DNA of 36,686 nucleotides from Chryseobacterium gleum (GCA_945888595.1 CAMDAO010000012.1:1-36686), one strand, 5' to 3'. Positions 26,301 to 33,986 are shown, numbered from the stretch's first letter. The notes: a model not told the origin generated them from the sequence alone. Numbers and translations are program-made.

Positions 26301-27790
26301 AACGAATAAAAGATAGGGAGGAACGCAGAAAAGGGAAAGTGGATCCATTGGGAGGATTTTTAGCGAGAATGTTAATGAGTGTTCGAAATGTTTCTGGCAC
26401 ATACTCTATGACAGACGGAACATTACTTCCTGGATTTAACCAAGAATCTTATGTGCTCGGAATGCCAAGTGGAATTAATAGGCAATTAACCGCTTTTGTG
26501 TTTGGGCAGCAAGGATACGATTTATTGGGGCGTGCAAATGGCTATGATATAACAAATATTGCTTCAAATAATAGCACAATTAGTGGGTCATCATCTGAAA
26601 ATTGGTTGGTGAAAAATGAAGAATTAAATAAAGCTCATACAATTACCCATACTCAAAATATAAATCTGCGAGCAAGTTTGGAGCCTTTAAAAGATTTTAC
26701 GGTTGAATTAAGCATGAATAGAACCTATGGAAATAACGCGAGTGATTTTTATAGATGGGTAAAAGATGATCCTTTAAATACGGATCCAAATGCTGCTGGA
26801 CAGTATCGTTCTCAAAGTCAAGTGGAAACTGGAACGTTAACCTATACTACCGTTTCGATTGGCTCAGCATTTGCTATTTCAAATAAAGGAAATCAATATT
26901 CTTCTACAACGTTTGAAACAATGTTAAAAAATAGACCGCTTGTTTCAGGCTTGTTAGGAACTGCAAATGCAAACTCATCTCTATTAACATCCGGATACCA
27001 TGATGGCTATGATGGGTCGCAGCAACAAGTAGTCTTGGGAGCATTTTTGACTTCTTACACCAACAATGGTGTAAGTTCTAAAAACATTAATCCAGTTAAA
27101 AATATCCCTTTACCAAACTGGTCTGTCAATTATAACGGGCTTACAAAAATGCCTTTTATGAAAAAATTGGCTAAAAACTTTGTCGTTCGTCACGGTTATA
27201 GCTCTACTGTTTCAATAGCAGGAATGCAAACCAATTTAAAAGCAAATGAAAATAATTCAGCAAGAGATATAAATAACAATTTTGAGGCCCTGAAAGTTAT
27301 TCAAAACGTTACTATCTCGGAACGCTTTTCGCCCCTTATTGGTATTGATGCTACTTGGAACGTGAAAGGCCAAGGTTTGATTACGAAATTTGAGATTAAA
27401 AAAGACAGAAGCGCGACTCTTTCGTTGAACAATAATCAAGTGACAGAAATTTTAGGCACAGAATGGGTAATCGGTTCAGGGTTTAAATTTACAAAAGTTC
27501 AAATTCCAATTAAGAAAATCCCAGCAAGTCCCGTAAACATTCGTTTTGACTTATCATTCAGAGATAATCAAACAGTGATTCGGAAAGTAGTTGAACATTC
27601 GAATCAAGCAACTGCTGGACAACGGGTCGTTTCTATCAAATCTTCTGCCGATTACAATATTGGAACAAACTTAGTCATCCAATTGTATTATGACCAAGTA
27701 ATCACTACTCCAAAAATTGCGACATCCTATCCAACAGGAAATATGAGTTGTGGTCTTCGTTTACGTTTCAACTTAGCGGGTGTGCAATAA
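20342..27790 (+). CDS. sprA: SprA/Sov, T9SS outer-membrane translocon protein
   Basis: 2482 residues, in the range of the giant SprA (Flavobacterium) and Sov (Porphyromonas) proteins, which form the 36-strand outer-membrane barrel through which T9SS substrates leave the cell; in gliding species it is also needed for adhesin export. It begins with a signal peptide (about residues 1-28, LILLLLLISLGISMDAMGQD) read from a TTG start, since an upstream ATG is not available. Family-typical stretches are present: AGSVELSFGVNSSRYDNP near 145, the repeated SYIDDFEGAQSTIDLKTPNAW block, FIQFWLLDPYN, DEEVVLRFARLELI and VWVNELRLTDF. The end is a beta-strand-rich barrel closing in RLRFNLAGVQ. Residues about 1933-2001 form an extremely Lys/Glu/Arg-rich low-complexity loop, which may be a lineage-specific periplasmic or surface loop. 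The stop overlaps the acetyltransferase ATG (TAATG). The window's protease is a likely client. Confidence 0.96.
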   Translation: MNFKRSAYYNLILLLLLISLGISMDAMGQDTLQFPVNNVPDPTLTTPQSFDLGDPSSMKQTIVYDPATGTYIFKETIGNTGLNYRNPSMMTLDEYIEYERKKAQKKNWEAKIQEQTKENRPFELPIKVGSKLFENFFGSDQITIRPAGSVELSFGVNSSRYDNPILPVKQRKITRFDFQQQIQLNLVGQIGTKLKIGTSYNTQAAFDFDNISKLEYTGNEDQIMQKIALGNVSMPLPTSLIQGSQTLFGVQTKLKFGRATVDLIAASSKGKRQEINIAGKAQVQTFELGADNYEANRHYFVNMYHREQYDHAMSTLPIVSSGINITRMEVWLTNKTNNTDNTRNVIAFADLGEANPDDCQGSPGGPYSATGLPDNTANGLYKWVSDAAANPEIRGFSNAVTALSIPTASPGPFQQAIHYEKVQNARKLTDSEYSYNSLLGFISLNLPLNNDEVLAVAYEYTYKGSTYTVGELSTDGVAGTSALIVKLLKPTITNPQNKIWDLMMKNVYSIGAYQVGQQGFRMNFLYNNPATSLQVPFFPYPGVDDKLLVELLDMDKINQNNQPFSDGVFDFSPMNFVGNRADNGGTINTKNGRVYFSSVEPFGKTLKTKLAAAGISSTIINQIAFTELYDSTKTAAQQIPAKNRFSFKGEYQSSVTSDIPLNALNVPEGAVTVTAGGIKLIEGTDYTVDYNLGRVKILNTGILESNTPIKISIESNSVFGFQSKSLIGSRYNYRFSENLNIGATWMRMMERPVTQKVDIGSEPFKNNVIGLDIAYKTGLPFLTKMVDLLPVLSTTEKSTFSFSGEFAHIIPGAPKAISKSGISYIDDFEGAQSTIDLKTPNAWKIASVPQGQTGTLFPEASNKNLSAGYKRAKVAWYNIDQLFYASNAMTPQHIKDNPQMLSDSRMRLVQTNELFPNTQLAYGTPAPLQMLDLAYYPKERGMYNYDTTGIGTNGLWTNPENRWGGIMRALSTNDFEQSNIQFIQFWLLDPYNVDAEAVNPSAKHTGGNLYFNLGNISEDVLPDSYKSYENGLPPTGVSIQDDVDTTVWARVSTQQPVVNAFDTDNTSRENQDVGLDGWKDSDELVQFSKYVNWVQASGLSEASKAKLTADPSSDNYIYYRSDQADDSSFNILKRYQHYNSMEGNSPTTDMSNATNLKNGPYPTQGSTTPDNEDINADNNLGESESYFQYKVSLKPGDTVVGTNFITSVQQITVGSGTTQKVEKWYQYKIPIKEFESKINGIQDFRSIRFMRMYMKDFDEEVVLRFARLELIRGEWRKYENDLTQPGEGITPEPNSTSFNIGTVNVEENDQREPIKYEIPPGIAREVDPSQAVQRQLNEQSLVLSVCNLKDGDARAAYKNVQFDVRTYKKLKMFVHAEEVTPMMPYKNEELTMFVRLGSDFTDNYYEYEFPLNKTEWHATLPEDIWPSSNDMEIVFDDLLKLKEKRNKAVSSGSSSISYVVEYSETDPQNAKRVIKVKGSPNLQGLKTMMIGVRNPGKNQVNPWPNGGADNGEPECVVVWVNELRLTDFISDGGSAAIAQAQIKAADFGTAQISGNYSGVNWGSVESRVQERQRNEKIGLDMTTNVQLGQFFGKQARVSLPFFYGHSLNVINPEYDPFNPDIKLSDYSLSERKEKSQLGQDLTERKSYNFTNVRKEAAAGATPHFWKVSNWSLNYAFAENLRKDFNTKFDRTKTWTGGINYNYSFNTVPLEPFKKVKFMQKSKWWAIIKDMNVYLMPKNISFTNDLSRIYNERQIRNNMVPDYEFKAVYVKQFTWKRQYNLGYDITKNLKFNFDATNRSIFEEGQGQVDRNVNPANFQAFKDSISNQLLKGGKAMDYAHNYTLSYSVPLDKIPLLNWVTANIKYGGSFNWQRAPLGQSDFGNTIQNTRTVNVTSQMNFTTLYNKVPYLKKVNSDGKGQRTNMASKSLTGDDAADAKKQDTDKDKDKVKPVDKVKPIINEKPESEMTKKELREKHKRERKEERKEKKEKRIKDREERRKGKVDPLGGFLARMLMSVRNVSGTYSMTDGTLLPGFNQESYVLGMPSGINRQLTAFVFGQQGYDLLGRANGYDITNIASNNSTISGSSSENWLVKNEELNKAHTITHTQNINLRASLEPLKDFTVELSMNRTYGNNASDFYRWVKDDPLNTDPNAAGQYRSQSQVETGTLTYTTVSIGSAFAISNKGNQYSSTTFETMLKNRPLVSGLLGTANANSSLLTSGYHDGYDGSQQQVVLGAFLTSYTNNGVSSKNINPVKNIPLPNWSVNYNGLTKMPFMKKLAKNFVVRHGYSSTVSIAGMQTNLKANENNSARDINNNFEALKVIQNVTISERFSPLIGIDATWNVKGQGLITKFEIKKDRSATLSLNNNQVTEILGTEWVIGSGFKFTKVQIPIKKIPASPVNIRFDLSFRDNQTVIRKVVEHSNQATAGQRVVSIKSSADYNIGTNLVIQLYYDQVITTPKIATSYPTGNMSCGLRLRFNLAGVQ

Positions 27791-28245
27791 TGGTGAGAGA
27801 AGGACACATACGACTTGCAAAAGAAGGAGATGAAAACGACATTCATCAACTTATAAAAGATCTAGCAGAGTTTGAAAAAGCACCAAACGAAGTGACAAAT
27901 ACCGTTTCAGATTTGCGGAAACATTTATTTGAAGATAAAATATGCGAAGCAATCGTGTATGAAATTGAAAATAGAGTGGTCGGATTTGCTCTTTATTACA
28001 TGTCTTATTCAACGTGGAAAGGCATTTGTCTCTATCTAGAGGATTTGTATGTTCTGCCTGAATTAAGAAGTTTTGGCTATGGTTCCATGTTATTTGATGA
28101 AGTAGTATCCATTGCAAAACAAAAAGATGTAAAAAGAATGGATTGGCAGGTTTTAGATTGGAATGAAGCAGCAATAAAATTTTACAAAGGAAAAAATGCT
28201 ATTCTGGATGGTGAGTGGATCAACGGAAGACTCTTTTTTAATTAG
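27790..28245 (+). CDS. GNAT acetyltransferase, SSAT/diamine acetyltransferase-like
   Basis: 151-residue GCN5-related N-acetyltransferase starting at the ATG that overlaps the sprA stop (TAATG). It resembles the spermidine/spermine and thialysine acetyltransferase branch: IRLAKEGDENDIHQLIKDLA at the N terminus, LAEFEKAPNEV, LYLEDLYVLPELRSFGYGSM (motif A with the R-x-x-G-x-G-type acetyl-CoA pyrophosphate loop, here RSFGYGS), and the C-terminal RMDWQVLDWNEAAIKFYKG with the Tyr that acts as general acid in this family. The family V-L-D-W-N and D-E-W segments are present, the latter as GEWINGRL. The likely substrate is a polyamine, diamine or lysine analogue, inferred from family only. It is cotranscribed with sprA; a functional link to secretion is not implied. 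A longer reading from 27748 adds only sprA-overlapping codons and is rejected. A strong terminator follows. Confidence 0.88.
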   Translation: MVREGHIRLAKEGDENDIHQLIKDLAEFEKAPNEVTNTVSDLRKHLFEDKICEAIVYEIENRVVGFALYYMSYSTWKGICLYLEDLYVLPELRSFGYGSMLFDEVVSIAKQKDVKRMDWQVLDWNEAAIKFYKGKNAILDGEWINGRLFFN

Positions 28246-28257
28246 ATAGAAATTAAA

Positions 28258-28297
28258 ATTAGGTTGAGAAGAAAAAATCCTCTCTTCTCAACCTAAT
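28258..28297. terminator. Bidirectional hairpin terminator between the sprA unit and phoH
   Basis: A 15-bp perfect stem (28258-28272 with 28283-28297) around a 10-base loop. The outer bases are ATT/AAT, and the arms read AGGTTGAGAAGA and its complement. A- and T-rich flanks lie on both sides. It sits between convergent genes: GNAT ends at 28245 on the plus strand and PhoH ends at 28310 on the minus strand. It therefore probably stops transcription from both sides. Confidence 0.85.
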
Positions 28298-28309
28298 AAA
28301 ATCAAAATT

Positions 28310-29635
28310 CTATAATAAATCGTTTGCTAAATTTGCTAAATCGGAACGTTCTCCTCGTTCAAGTTTTACATGAGCAAATAAAGGCTGGCCTTTCAATTTA
28401 TCAATTAAATAGGCTAAACCATTACTGTGTTCATCCAAATAAGGTGTGTCAATTTGGTGAACATCTCCGGTAAAAATAATTTTAGTGTTTTCTCCTGCAC
28501 GCGTGATAATGGTTTTTATTTCGTGTGGCGTCAGATTTTGAGCTTCGTCCACAATAAATAAAATATTAGATAAACTTCGACCGCGAATAAATGCTAACGG
28601 GATAATCACAATTTTACCTTGTTGCTCCATTTCGATGATCGCCCGATGTTTTTTCTCATTTTCTCCAAATTGCGATTTGATATATTTCAAATTATCCCAA
28701 AGAGGTTCCATATAAGGACTGATTTTATCATTTGCATCACCCGGAAGAAAACCTATTTCTTTGTTTGACAATGGCACAATAGGACGAGCTAAAATTATTT
28801 GTTGATACGATTTTGCTTGCTCAAGCGCCGAAGCTAAAGCCAAAAGTGTTTTTCCTGTTCCAGCAACTCCTTGCAATGCTACTAACCGAACGTTTGAATT
28901 TAATAAGGCGTTAAATGCAAATGCTTGTTCAGCATTTTTTGGCTTAATTCCGTAGACAAATTCTTTTTCAATTCGCTCAATGTGATCTGTTGCTTGATTG
29001 TAAACAGCCAACGAAGAGGTTTTCCCATTCTTTAAAATATAATATCCATTCGGTATCTTCTTTTCTCCAAGCACATCATTTTCCGCGATTTTACCATGTG
29101 TAAATATTTGCCGAATAATTTCAGAATCTACGTTATCAATTGTATACGTTCCTGGTTTGTCTAAATCCGTTGTATTTACCTTCCCTGTCGCATAATCTTC
29201 TGCTGCAATACCCAAAGCTTTGGCTTTAATGCGCATATTGATATCTTTGGTAACCAACTTCACTTCAAATTTTGGTTCGGTTTCTTTCAGAAAAAGGGCT
29301 GAATTGATTATTTTATGGTCATTTTTACCAACCGAATACACATACTCTGCATTCACTTCCCTTGGATTATTCTCCAATGCAATTTTAAAATTTCCCTGCT
29401 TACTTCCTAAAGAAATCCATTCTTGTAAACTTGCATCTATTGATAATTTATCAATAAATCGAATAACTTCTCTCGCAGAGAAGTTTTTTGAATCATTTCC
29501 TACTTTGAATTTATCCAGCTCTTCCAAGACAGTAATTGGAATGGCAACATTGTTTTCTCCAAAATTATTGATTGCTTGATGATCGTGCAAAAGCACTGAT
29601 GTATCTAAAACGTATATTTTCTTTTTCTTCACCAT
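28310..29635 (-). CDS. PhoH-family ATPase with N-terminal PIN domain (PhoH2/YlaK type)
   Basis: 441 residues, a PIN-PhoH fusion (PhoH2), described in mycobacteria as an RNA helicase/ribonuclease. The PIN domain (about residues 5-150) shows LDTSVLLHD with the first metal-binding Asp, ITVLEELDKFK, and the acidic residues in LVTKDINMRIKAKAL. A linker leads to the PhoH P-loop ATPase: LQGVAGTGKTLLALA (Walker A), FIVDEAQNLTPHEIKTIITRAG (Walker B with motif) and TGDVHQIDTPYLD. GKIVIIPLAFIRGRSL is PhoH-typical. The length is normal and all motifs are complete. It is the last gene of a minus-strand group and is bounded downstream by the bidirectional hairpin. The 106-base gap to the next upstream gene suggests its own promoter, though none could be recognised. 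Role in RNA processing under stress is inferred from the family. Confidence 0.93.
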   Translation of the reverse strand: MVKKKKIYVLDTSVLLHDHQAINNFGENNVAIPITVLEELDKFKVGNDSKNFSAREVIRFIDKLSIDASLQEWISLGSKQGNFKIALENNPREVNAEYVYSVGKNDHKIINSALFLKETEPKFEVKLVTKDINMRIKAKALGIAAEDYATGKVNTTDLDKPGTYTIDNVDSEIIRQIFTHGKIAENDVLGEKKIPNGYYILKNGKTSSLAVYNQATDHIERIEKEFVYGIKPKNAEQAFAFNALLNSNVRLVALQGVAGTGKTLLALASALEQAKSYQQIILARPIVPLSNKEIGFLPGDANDKISPYMEPLWDNLKYIKSQFGENEKKHRAIIEMEQQGKIVIIPLAFIRGRSLSNILFIVDEAQNLTPHEIKTIITRAGENTKIIFTGDVHQIDTPYLDEHSNGLAYLIDKLKGQPLFAHVKLERGERSDLANLANDLL

Positions 29636-29741
29636 ATTTTACACTTTTATATTTAATGTTAAGATACAGTTTATTTTTGTAGGAAATAAACAAAAATGAT
29701 TAGTTGATAAGACTGAATTGTTGATATGTTGTTTCAGGAGT

Positions 29742-31070
29742 CTAAAAGAACTTATTTCTTCGGATTAATCTATCAATTGGTATATGAATCGTGCCAAACA
29801 GTTCATTTACACCCAAAGAATCTAAATAAAACCCTAGTTTCGTTCCGTTTTCTGTCCAAATTCCATGATTATAAGAATTTACTTCCATTCCAGGAACGTG
29901 AGCGCCAGAATAAAAAAGAATAGTTCCGGATTTTTGATAAATTGACAATTGAGGAGAAGTTAGGAATCGATAATAGTTTTTATCTTTTCTTAAAATGCCT
30001 CTTCGCATCAATTGACGAATAAAATGAGGGCCCTGTTCATTAACCGAAAAAAGTAATGAAAAACCAGGAACAGCGACTTCTTTTGTCTTTTTAACTTCAA
30101 CAATATTAAATTCATCATCCAGTTCTGATTTTACATATTCTTCTTTTACAACAGTGGAACCACCTTGCTTAAAAGATAAATCCCCTGTCCAAGCGTTTAA
30201 AAAATCAACTGTTGGGAAACTTATTTTACGACCTAACTTTACTAAATATTTATAAATAGGGTCTTCGTTATTTTTTCTTAAATTACTTATATCTAAATGA
30301 ATACTCAAAAATTTACTAGTAGACTCTTTCGATAGTAAACTTATTCCCTCTTTCTTATTGCGCACGTTCCAGGGCTTCGAATTTTTTATATAGGTCAGCA
30401 AACTAAAACTTAATGAATCACTGTTGTGAGCAAATAAGGCCTTTTCTACTCCTTGTTCTTGCAATTTACTCCAATTTGAATAAATCACCAATTTTTCATC
30501 TTTAAATTGCTTTTCTGCCAAAAATTTCTTCCAGCAGGGAGCTATTCCTCCCTTTTTCGCGAATAGAATTTGCTTTAAGTCATTCGTAAATTGGGTTCCC
30601 TTGTAAAGAAAAATCCAATTTTTATCATAGGTTAAATAGCCTGAATCACTTTCATATTTATACGTTTTTTGCTGATAAATTAGCGTATCTGAGAGGTTAA
30701 GTATTTTCTTTAAACGTTGAATTCCGGGAGTAATTTTGCTGCTATCAGTCACTTCCACTAAAACTCCCCAATTTCCATTCTCATTAGCGAAAAAATAAAG
30801 TGGTTTTTGTAAATTCAGACCATAATTTTTACCTTGACTTAAAATAAATTCTTGAGTAAAGAAATCACGAAAAGGAATTTTATTATAGAACAACATTCCT
30901 GTCGTTTCTCTCGCTAAATCAAGAAGATAGCAACGACCTAAAAAATCAGCTTTTGGCAATCTGTCTTGGAAAGAAGGGTGTTCTCGTTGACCATCAAAAT
31001 AGGGTTTTAGATAGATAAAACTTCCTACTGCAGTCGCTAAAATTAATACAAAGAGTACTTTTCTAAACAT
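29742..31070 (-). CDS. Unknown protein with N-terminal membrane anchor
   Basis: 442 residues, not recognised. One hydrophobic segment near residues 5-22 (VLFVLILATAVGSFIYL) is followed by a positively charged and then soluble region, so it is probably an inner-membrane-anchored or exported protein facing the periplasm. The body has beta-rich stretches such as PLYFFANENGNWGVLVEV and SGYLTYDKNWIFLYKG, with a few Cys residues. It lies 14 bases downstream of the minus-strand gene for the secreted 625-residue protein, so the two are very likely one operon. The two proteins are of comparable layout (leader, then a series of short strands with dispersed hydrophobics) and could be distant relatives, but I cannot show that by eye. 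Conserved neighbourhood and structure prediction would be informative. Function unknown. Confidence 0.75.
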   Translation of the reverse strand: MFRKVLFVLILATAVGSFIYLKPYFDGQREHPSFQDRLPKADFLGRCYLLDLARETTGMLFYNKIPFRDFFTQEFILSQGKNYGLNLQKPLYFFANENGNWGVLVEVTDSSKITPGIQRLKKILNLSDTLIYQQKTYKYESDSGYLTYDKNWIFLYKGTQFTNDLKQILFAKKGGIAPCWKKFLAEKQFKDEKLVIYSNWSKLQEQGVEKALFAHNSDSLSFSLLTYIKNSKPWNVRNKKEGISLLSKESTSKFLSIHLDISNLRKNNEDPIYKYLVKLGRKISFPTVDFLNAWTGDLSFKQGGSTVVKEEYVKSELDDEFNIVEVKKTKEVAVPGFSLLFSVNEQGPHFIRQLMRRGILRKDKNYYRFLTSPQLSIYQKSGTILFYSGAHVPGMEVNSYNHGIWTENGTKLGFYLDSLGVNELFGTIHIPIDRLIRRNKFF

Positions 31071-31084
31071 ATTTCCTGATAGAA

Positions 31085-32962
31085 CTATTTTAATAGAACG
31101 TAAATACTATTCACTAAGTCTAAAACATATTTTCCCGAATTTGCTTCTTTATCAATAAAATTGTACACCACTTCAAAAGTAGTTTTGCGGTCTGTCGCTT
31201 CAGAAGACAATAATTCCATCACACCTGTTTTTTCGCGCATTGCGTCTAAAATCTCGTTTTGCTCATTTGTAAACATTTCACGAGGAAGTTTTTCAATCGT
31301 TTTACTCCAATCAACATACGCATACATAAACCCGCTTTTTTTAATTTTCTTTGCTTCTTTTCCCGACAAAGAAGATGCTCCATATCCGTCAGAATGATTT
31401 GTCGCTAAATCAGCATCATTTGTAAAAAGAAGTAACCCGTTTTTATTAATAATAAACAAAGGGACTGATTCTAAAATTGCATCCTCAAATTTCCAGTAGT
31501 TTCCGTAGTTTTTACATTGAGAAGTCAAATGAGAAATATGATCCAAAATTAAGTTGGGAATGTCCGGTCGATCGGTCGACAGGCCAAAAACAAAAAGCGG
31601 CATGTCTTCTTCTCCTTCAATTACTTTTTCCGTATAATTGTAATCTTCATCATATTGAAATTCAATTTTCTTGGTTTTTACTTTTTTGATTCCATTAAAG
31701 GTTCCAAACATACTCCCTTTGTATGTGTCAAACAGGGCCTCTTTATTGATAAACTCATTTAATAATTTCACTGTCAACAGTGTATTAGAAAGTCGTGCAT
31801 CTTTTTGTTTTTCAAGTATCGGAACAATAACTTTATAAGATTGCTCATAAGCCTCACGAAGATTTACATTGTAACTAAAGTGCGCAGGGCTGCATTCGTG
31901 AATATATTTTAATATTGATTTATCAAACTTTGAATCATTTAGTTTTTGATAAATAGACCCTAATTCTGGGCTATAATTCGATGCTAATTTTAGCTCAATT
32001 GAATTATCACTAAGAATAAAATCTCCCAACATTACATTTCCTGTATATAGCTCATTTACTTCTTCAAATAAACTTGGGAAAACAGATTGTAGATACCAAA
32101 AACTTTCCGCTTTTTTAAAATTACGCGAATTATCCATATAGAAAATTCCTTCCGTTTTATGGGTTAATTGATTAGCAAAAAGAGCGTCCGATTTCTTTAA
32201 ATTGTTCCCGCGAAGAAACAAATCCTTACAAATTTCATCTAAATACTGTCGTTGAAAAATAGTCAAAACGCTATCTTTTAGTTCGTTGTAATTTTTTTCA
32301 TTTGGATTTTCAGACGCATCTGGGAAGCTGTACTCCGCTTCTTCCGCTACTGCCGTTCCTGTAGAATCGATCATTTCAGAGTCAAATTCTTCTTCTTCTA
32401 AAATGTTGTTTTCATCTTTAAGCTGCTCGCTGTCATCTATATTTTCATCCCAAGGAGATGTATTCCCTCTCGAATACCACAAAGAATCAGTATATTTTGT
32501 GATCTTTTCTTCTAACGGCTCAACACGCATCAGGACACCCACGTTTCCTTTAATAATTAAATGATTAGATAAGGAAGAATAATATTCTACAGTAGGAATA
32601 TTACTTTCAATTTTATCAAAATCATCAAAAACAGTAAATAATTGAGCTTTATTTTTTATGCCAAATGTGAAACCTGACACTTCATGATCGGTTCCTTTTC
32701 CATAAAAAACATTTAACTTTTGTTCGAAATCTATTCCTGAATCTTTCAGTGTCTTTCCAGATGTTGACCCATCAAACAATTCAGTTTGCACTTCTTCCAT
32801 GAATTCGTATTGAACCAAATCATCCATTGAAATCTTTTGCAAAAGAGAAATATTATTAATGCTAAAAACCGTAACGGCATCCCGAGGAATAAAGTCTTCT
32901 GAGTTTTGCCCAACAACCTGTATACTGAATAAAAGGGTCGTGATTATTATACTTAATTTCAT
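31085..32962 (-). CDS. Secreted DUF4836-like protein of unknown function
   Basis: 625 residues from the ATG at 32962. A longer reading from 33058 adds 32 residues in front of what is plainly a signal peptide (MKLSIIITTLLFSIQVVGQ), so the shorter start is preferred. The mature N terminus, EDFIPRDAVTVFSINNISLL, resembles Bacteroidota DUF4836-type proteins, which begin with an I-P-x-D-A-x-x-V-x-x-x-x-x-x-S-L segment; this likeness is from memory and is moderate. Residues about 175-230 are strongly acidic (EEEEFDSEMIDS and onward). The rest alternates strands and helices with no catalytic motif that I recognise. It is likely periplasmic or outer-membrane associated, and cotranscribed with the downstream membrane-anchored gene 14 bases away. 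A 151-base gap separates it from the upstream lipoprotein gene. Function unknown. Confidence 0.72.
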   Translation of the reverse strand: MKLSIIITTLLFSIQVVGQNSEDFIPRDAVTVFSINNISLLQKISMDDLVQYEFMEEVQTELFDGSTSGKTLKDSGIDFEQKLNVFYGKGTDHEVSGFTFGIKNKAQLFTVFDDFDKIESNIPTVEYYSSLSNHLIIKGNVGVLMRVEPLEEKITKYTDSLWYSRGNTSPWDENIDDSEQLKDENNILEEEEFDSEMIDSTGTAVAEEAEYSFPDASENPNEKNYNELKDSVLTIFQRQYLDEICKDLFLRGNNLKKSDALFANQLTHKTEGIFYMDNSRNFKKAESFWYLQSVFPSLFEEVNELYTGNVMLGDFILSDNSIELKLASNYSPELGSIYQKLNDSKFDKSILKYIHECSPAHFSYNVNLREAYEQSYKVIVPILEKQKDARLSNTLLTVKLLNEFINKEALFDTYKGSMFGTFNGIKKVKTKKIEFQYDEDYNYTEKVIEGEEDMPLFVFGLSTDRPDIPNLILDHISHLTSQCKNYGNYWKFEDAILESVPLFIINKNGLLLFTNDADLATNHSDGYGASSLSGKEAKKIKKSGFMYAYVDWSKTIEKLPREMFTNEQNEILDAMREKTGVMELLSSEATDRKTTFEVVYNFIDKEANSGKYVLDLVNSIYVLLK

Positions 32963-33113
32963 ATATAAATTTTTTGTATTTTTTATCGTCGATTTTTTAT
33001 CGTGTTCAGGAGAAAAAATACAAAAAATTTCTCGAACGGGAAAATTATTTTCAAACATGTAAATTCTATTTTATTTCCTTTAAATTACTAAAAAATAGCA
33101 ATAGTTCCTACAA

Positions 33114-33794
33114 CTAATTTTTAAGAGGACTAAGGTATATTGTATTTTCCAATAATTTAGCATTTTTAATCAAGGAATATGTATCTGTTTGCAACATGAT
33201 TGCTTGCTTACTTGCAGAAAGCTTTGCTGAAGCATTGTCAAATTTTTCAATTGTTTTATCAAACCTAGTGATGGATGTATATTTCCCTTGTTTTAATAGT
33301 TCTATTTCATTCTCGGTTAGCTCTTTCGTTGTATTAATAGTCAATTCTGGTATTGATCTTGTCAACTTTTGACTGTCCCAGGTAACCCAACTATGTGATA
33401 AATCATCCATGTTTTTTGTTAAATTTTCTTCTGAAGCAATCCTCTTTATTGCTTCTTGTAAAGCGTTTATATTCGTAAAATCACACTTCATTTTAAAAAG
33501 AAAATCGGTAAAATTCGACTCAATAGTGACATTTGAAATTCCTTCTTGTGTTTCAAATTTAGCTTTAATACGAGCTATTTCGTCTTTTATAAATTGAATT
33601 GATGGGACTTTTTTACCGTCTAAACTATCTAATGCTAATATCGAATTTATCTTTAATTTACTAGAACTCAAATTAATATTATATTTAAAAGTTCCTGTTC
33701 CATCAGTGTGAATGGTAAGGTCGTCGAAAATTTCAATACACGAACCAAGTGAAAATAAGGACAGAATGGATAGAAAAAATAATTTTAACTTCAT
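33114..33794 (-). CDS. Predicted lipoprotein of unknown function
   Basis: 226 residues with a clear lipoprotein signal peptide: MKLKLFFLSILSLFSLGSC, lipobox LGSC with the lipidated Cys at residue 19. The residues after the Cys (IEIFDDLTIHTDGTGTFKYN) include the DGTG strand found near the start of some exported proteins. The rest is a mix of predicted helices (KFETQEGISNV, LQEAIKRIASEENLTK) and strands, rich in Lys and Asn, with no catalytic motif. It is the first gene of the minus-strand envelope group (lipoprotein, secreted DUF4836-like protein, anchored protein, PhoH). A putative promoter on the same strand, TTG at 33830-33828 and TAAATTTG at 33806-33799, ends only 4 bases before the ATG, which would give a leaderless or nearly leaderless mRNA. 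Function unknown. Confidence 0.72.
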   Translation of the reverse strand: MKLKLFFLSILSLFSLGSCIEIFDDLTIHTDGTGTFKYNINLSSSKLKINSILALDSLDGKKVPSIQFIKDEIARIKAKFETQEGISNVTIESNFTDFLFKMKCDFTNINALQEAIKRIASEENLTKNMDDLSHSWVTWDSQKLTRSIPELTINTTKELTENEIELLKQGKYTSITRFDKTIEKFDNASAKLSASKQAIMLQTDTYSLIKNAKLLENTIYLSPLKN

Positions 33795-33798
33795 ACTA

Positions 33799-33830
33799 CA
33801 AATTTAGATAAAAGGTTGTTTCAAAAACAA
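33799..33830 (-). promoter_or_regulatory. Candidate promoter of the lipoprotein gene, close to the start codon
   Basis: On the minus strand, TTG (33830-33828), a 21-base spacer and TAAATTTG (33806-33799) fit the Bacteroidota consensus TTG-N17-23-TAnnTTTG. Only 4 bases separate the -7 box from the lipoprotein ATG, against 16-24 bases at the other promoters in this window. The transcript would start at or just inside the coding sequence. It could be a chance match. Confidence 0.4.
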
Positions 33831-33986
33831 TACCAATTAAAAATAGTTTTGAATTTGTGAATTATTAACCAAGCTTAGGTTTTATGATGCGCGTGTTGAT
33901 TAGCGACATCGCTTTTGGCTCGCGTTCTTTAACAGAATTAGAACATACTTTTTCGATGTATTTCTAAATTATCGCTTAACTCTCCT

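Noticed and set aside
26056-26402. Minus-strand frames of 65 and 114 codons inside sprA with hydrophobic Phe/Leu/Ser-rich translations
   Set aside because: They are the complement of the Lys/Glu-rich codons of SprA; the apparent membrane character is an artefact.
27748-27789. Longer start for the acetyltransferase inside sprA
   Set aside because: The 14 extra residues are the out-of-frame end of sprA, and the GNAT fold begins at the ATG at 27790, which overlaps the sprA stop.
29669-29691. Inverted repeat GTTTATTT-N7-AAATAAAC between phoH and the upstream gene
   Set aside because: An 8-bp, almost pure AT stem without a clear T-run; too weak to call a terminator or operator.
32963-33058. 32-residue N-terminal extension of the secreted DUF4836-like protein
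   Set aside because: It would bury a standard signal peptide that begins at 32962.
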